Source: Nitrospira sp. (GTDB lineage Bacteria; Nitrospirota; Nitrospiria; Nitrospirales; Nitrospiraceae). Taken from it: a stretch of 64,000 bases of DNA. Below the pieces are notes generated by a model. The model was not told the DNA's origin. It worked only from the letters and a program-made list of their open reading frames with translations, and ran no database searches. The translations under genes were made by a program, and so were the position numbers. Where the stretch lies: NCBI GenBank assembly GCA_009594995.1, contig VOPR01000005.1, forward strand, positions 124,001 to 188,000. The letters are read 5' to 3'. The number at the start of each line of letters is the position of its first letter. Position 1 is the first letter of the stretch. Of the stretch, positions 62,868 through 64,000 are shown piece after piece.

Positions 62868-63326
62868 CTACTTAAACACGACCTTGGAGACCGATCCGAT
62901 CGGCACTTCGACCTGACCGAAGTCGGACTCGCCCTTGAAGCTGCCGTTCACCGCGGGAGTAAACTCCCCACTCTTGCCGTTGGCCAGGGTGACGGTCATA
63001 CCCGGCATAGCTTTGTCTGCACCGGGCTTCAACTCGATCTGCTTGATCTGGTCGAACTTGATGTTGACCGTCGTCGTGCCGCGTTTGGACGGCACATGCC
63101 GTAACTCATGCGGGACAAACGAGGTTTCACTCATTTTTTCTTCCCAATAGAACACGCCGTTTTTCAGTTCCGTCTCGACGCCTTGCGTATCAGTCACTGC
63201 GATCGTAAACGCCTTCTCAGCCTTCACGTCGGCAGCGGAACCACCCGGCGCCCACAGAAGGACGGCCAGCCCTGCACATCCGAACAAACCAGCCACTCTC
63301 GACCACTGCCCCATCTGCATCTTCAT
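62868..63326 (-). CDS. Small secreted hypothetical protein
   Basis: The 152-residue product has a signal peptide (LFGCAGLAVLLWAPGGSAA). The mature part is a beta-rich domain (FTIAVTDTQGVETELKNGV, VNIKFDQIKQIELKPG, VEVPIGSVSKVVFK), reminiscent of small barrel domains. It lies 35 bp before tonB in the same direction. No family is recognised. Confidence 0.65.
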   Translation of the reverse strand: MKMQMGQWSRVAGLFGCAGLAVLLWAPGGSAADVKAEKAFTIAVTDTQGVETELKNGVFYWEEKMSETSFVPHELRHVPSKRGTTTVNIKFDQIKQIELKPGADKAMPGMTVTLANGKSGEFTPAVNGSFKGESDFGQVEVPIGSVSKVVFK

Positions 63327-63565
63327 GACGCCTCGACTTTCTCCCTCTCTATCGAAAAGGCTTCACATCACGTCTGCACCACCCGATGAAGACGAGATCC
63401 CAGGTCACCCGGGCATACGGGATCTCCATCCGGAATGTGGGTCACGCGTATCGACAATGTGAAGAAGGAATGCACCCACAGCATGCGAGACACCTCGCTA
63501 CACTGTTCACTCAGGCTCTGCGACCTCGAGTCGCGGAGCAGGAATAGGCACAACGTGGACTGGGC

Positions 63566-63871
63566 TTAGATGGAAACGGGTGGAGCGCGAGACTGACAGG
63601 AAGCCGGCAACTGGGGAAGAAGCACCGTGCCGGAAGGGAAGGACACATCGCCGGTCAGGGCGAAGAGATGCGTGCCATGAACAGGAGTGACCACGTGCAC
63701 GCCGGCCGTCGCACACATCCAGGCACAAATGCCGGAGCCATGCATGCCGGCATCGTGGTGCGCCGCATGCTGAAGTTCATGCGCGACCGCGCTACCGGTC
63801 GTCACCGCCAATAGTGCAATGACGGCGAAGGCGACAACCCAGACGATGCTGTGAAAACGAGAACTTCGCAT
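63566..63871 (-). CDS. Small His/Cys membrane protein, DUF2946-like (member 5)
   Basis: The ATG at 63871 gives 101 residues: a TM helix (VVAFAVIALLAVTTGSAVA), HELQHAAHHDAGMHG, CAWMCAT, and the end CQSRAPPVSI. The pattern agrees with the other four members. An in-frame codon at 63907 is another possible start, but the predicted promoter overlaps it. It heads the tonB operon. Confidence 0.65.
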   Translation of the reverse strand: MRSSRFHSIVWVVAFAVIALLAVTTGSAVAHELQHAAHHDAGMHGSGICAWMCATAGVHVVTPVHGTHLFALTGDVSFPSGTVLLPQLPASCQSRAPPVSI

Positions 63872-63897
63872 ACAAAACCAACTCAAACCTGGCGCGC

Positions 63898-63927
63898 ATG
63901 CTAGCAAACTGGCCGATGGAGCGTCAA
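63898..63927 (-). promoter_or_regulatory. Sigma70-like promoter for member 5 and tonB operon
   Basis: TTGACG (63922-63927) and TAGCAT (63898-63903) are 18 bp apart on the minus strand, about 25 bases before the ATG. No direct-repeat box precedes it, unlike members 1-3. Confidence 0.45.
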
Positions 63928-63958
63928 CGCAACTTTTCGCCTCGTGCGGTCGTTACGG

Positions 63959-64000
63959 CTACGGTCCGCCGACGCCGATGATGCGCTCCACGCGCTCATC
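63959..64000 (-). CDS. Possible 3' end of an upstream gene
   Basis: The last 14 codons at the right edge could encode DERVERIIGVGGP followed by TAG. The segment is too short to support a gene with confidence. Confidence 0.25.
   Translation of the reverse strand, partial: DERVERIIGVGGP

Overview
The window is a GC-rich Gram-negative chromosome segment with no rRNA, tRNA or CRISPR array that I could find. The gene mix (hopanoid and carotenoid genes, many TonB-dependent receptors, multi-YHS copper ATPase, an SmbP-like protein, a P460-like protein) suggests a Nitrospira-type bacterium (Nitrospirota). That assignment is inference from gene content, not proof.

Left arm (1-9 kb, all minus): small hypothetical and zinc-finger proteins, an orphan antitoxin, then a type III restriction-modification locus (mod, an ORF6N gene, res) with overlapping or nearly touching genes. 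9-17 kb (mostly plus): an isoprenoid block (IspA-like synthase, HpnA, CruF-like protein), a monoheme cytochrome c, small envelope proteins, and a GAF sensor kinase that has lost its phospho-acceptor histidine. 17-33 kb (minus): Mpg glycosylase, a NikR/TonB-receptor nickel pair, metallophosphoesterase, two signalling proteins (HD-GYP response regulator and hybrid kinase), a pseudopilin operon with a Gly/Asn-rich insert, DegP, a copper P-type ATPase and a DsbA-like protein; an Slp lipoprotein is divergent.

Right arm (33-64 kb, almost all minus) is a roughly 30-kb metal-handling island: SmbP, a cupredoxin-like protein, a P460-like protein, a MacAB-like ABC system, a PepSY protein, three TonB-dependent receptors, ExbB/ExbD, TonB, two TlpA thioredoxins, two twin excisionase-type regulators, a predicted dead S9 peptidase and five small His/Cys membrane proteins of one family (DUF2946-like).

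The main discovery candidate is a shared promoter box, found five times in this island and nowhere else that I saw in the window. It consists of 10-bp direct repeats running into a -35 element (TAGACA-like), followed 17-18 bp later by a -10. It stands before three of the five small His/Cys proteins (one leading to a TonB receptor), before exbB-exbD, and before a secreted-protein/cupredoxin-like operon. This looks like one regulon that couples metal uptake to its energising complex.

Two families of interspersed palindromic repeats lie between genes. The border of the first family supplies or directly abuts the TAG stop codon of four different genes.
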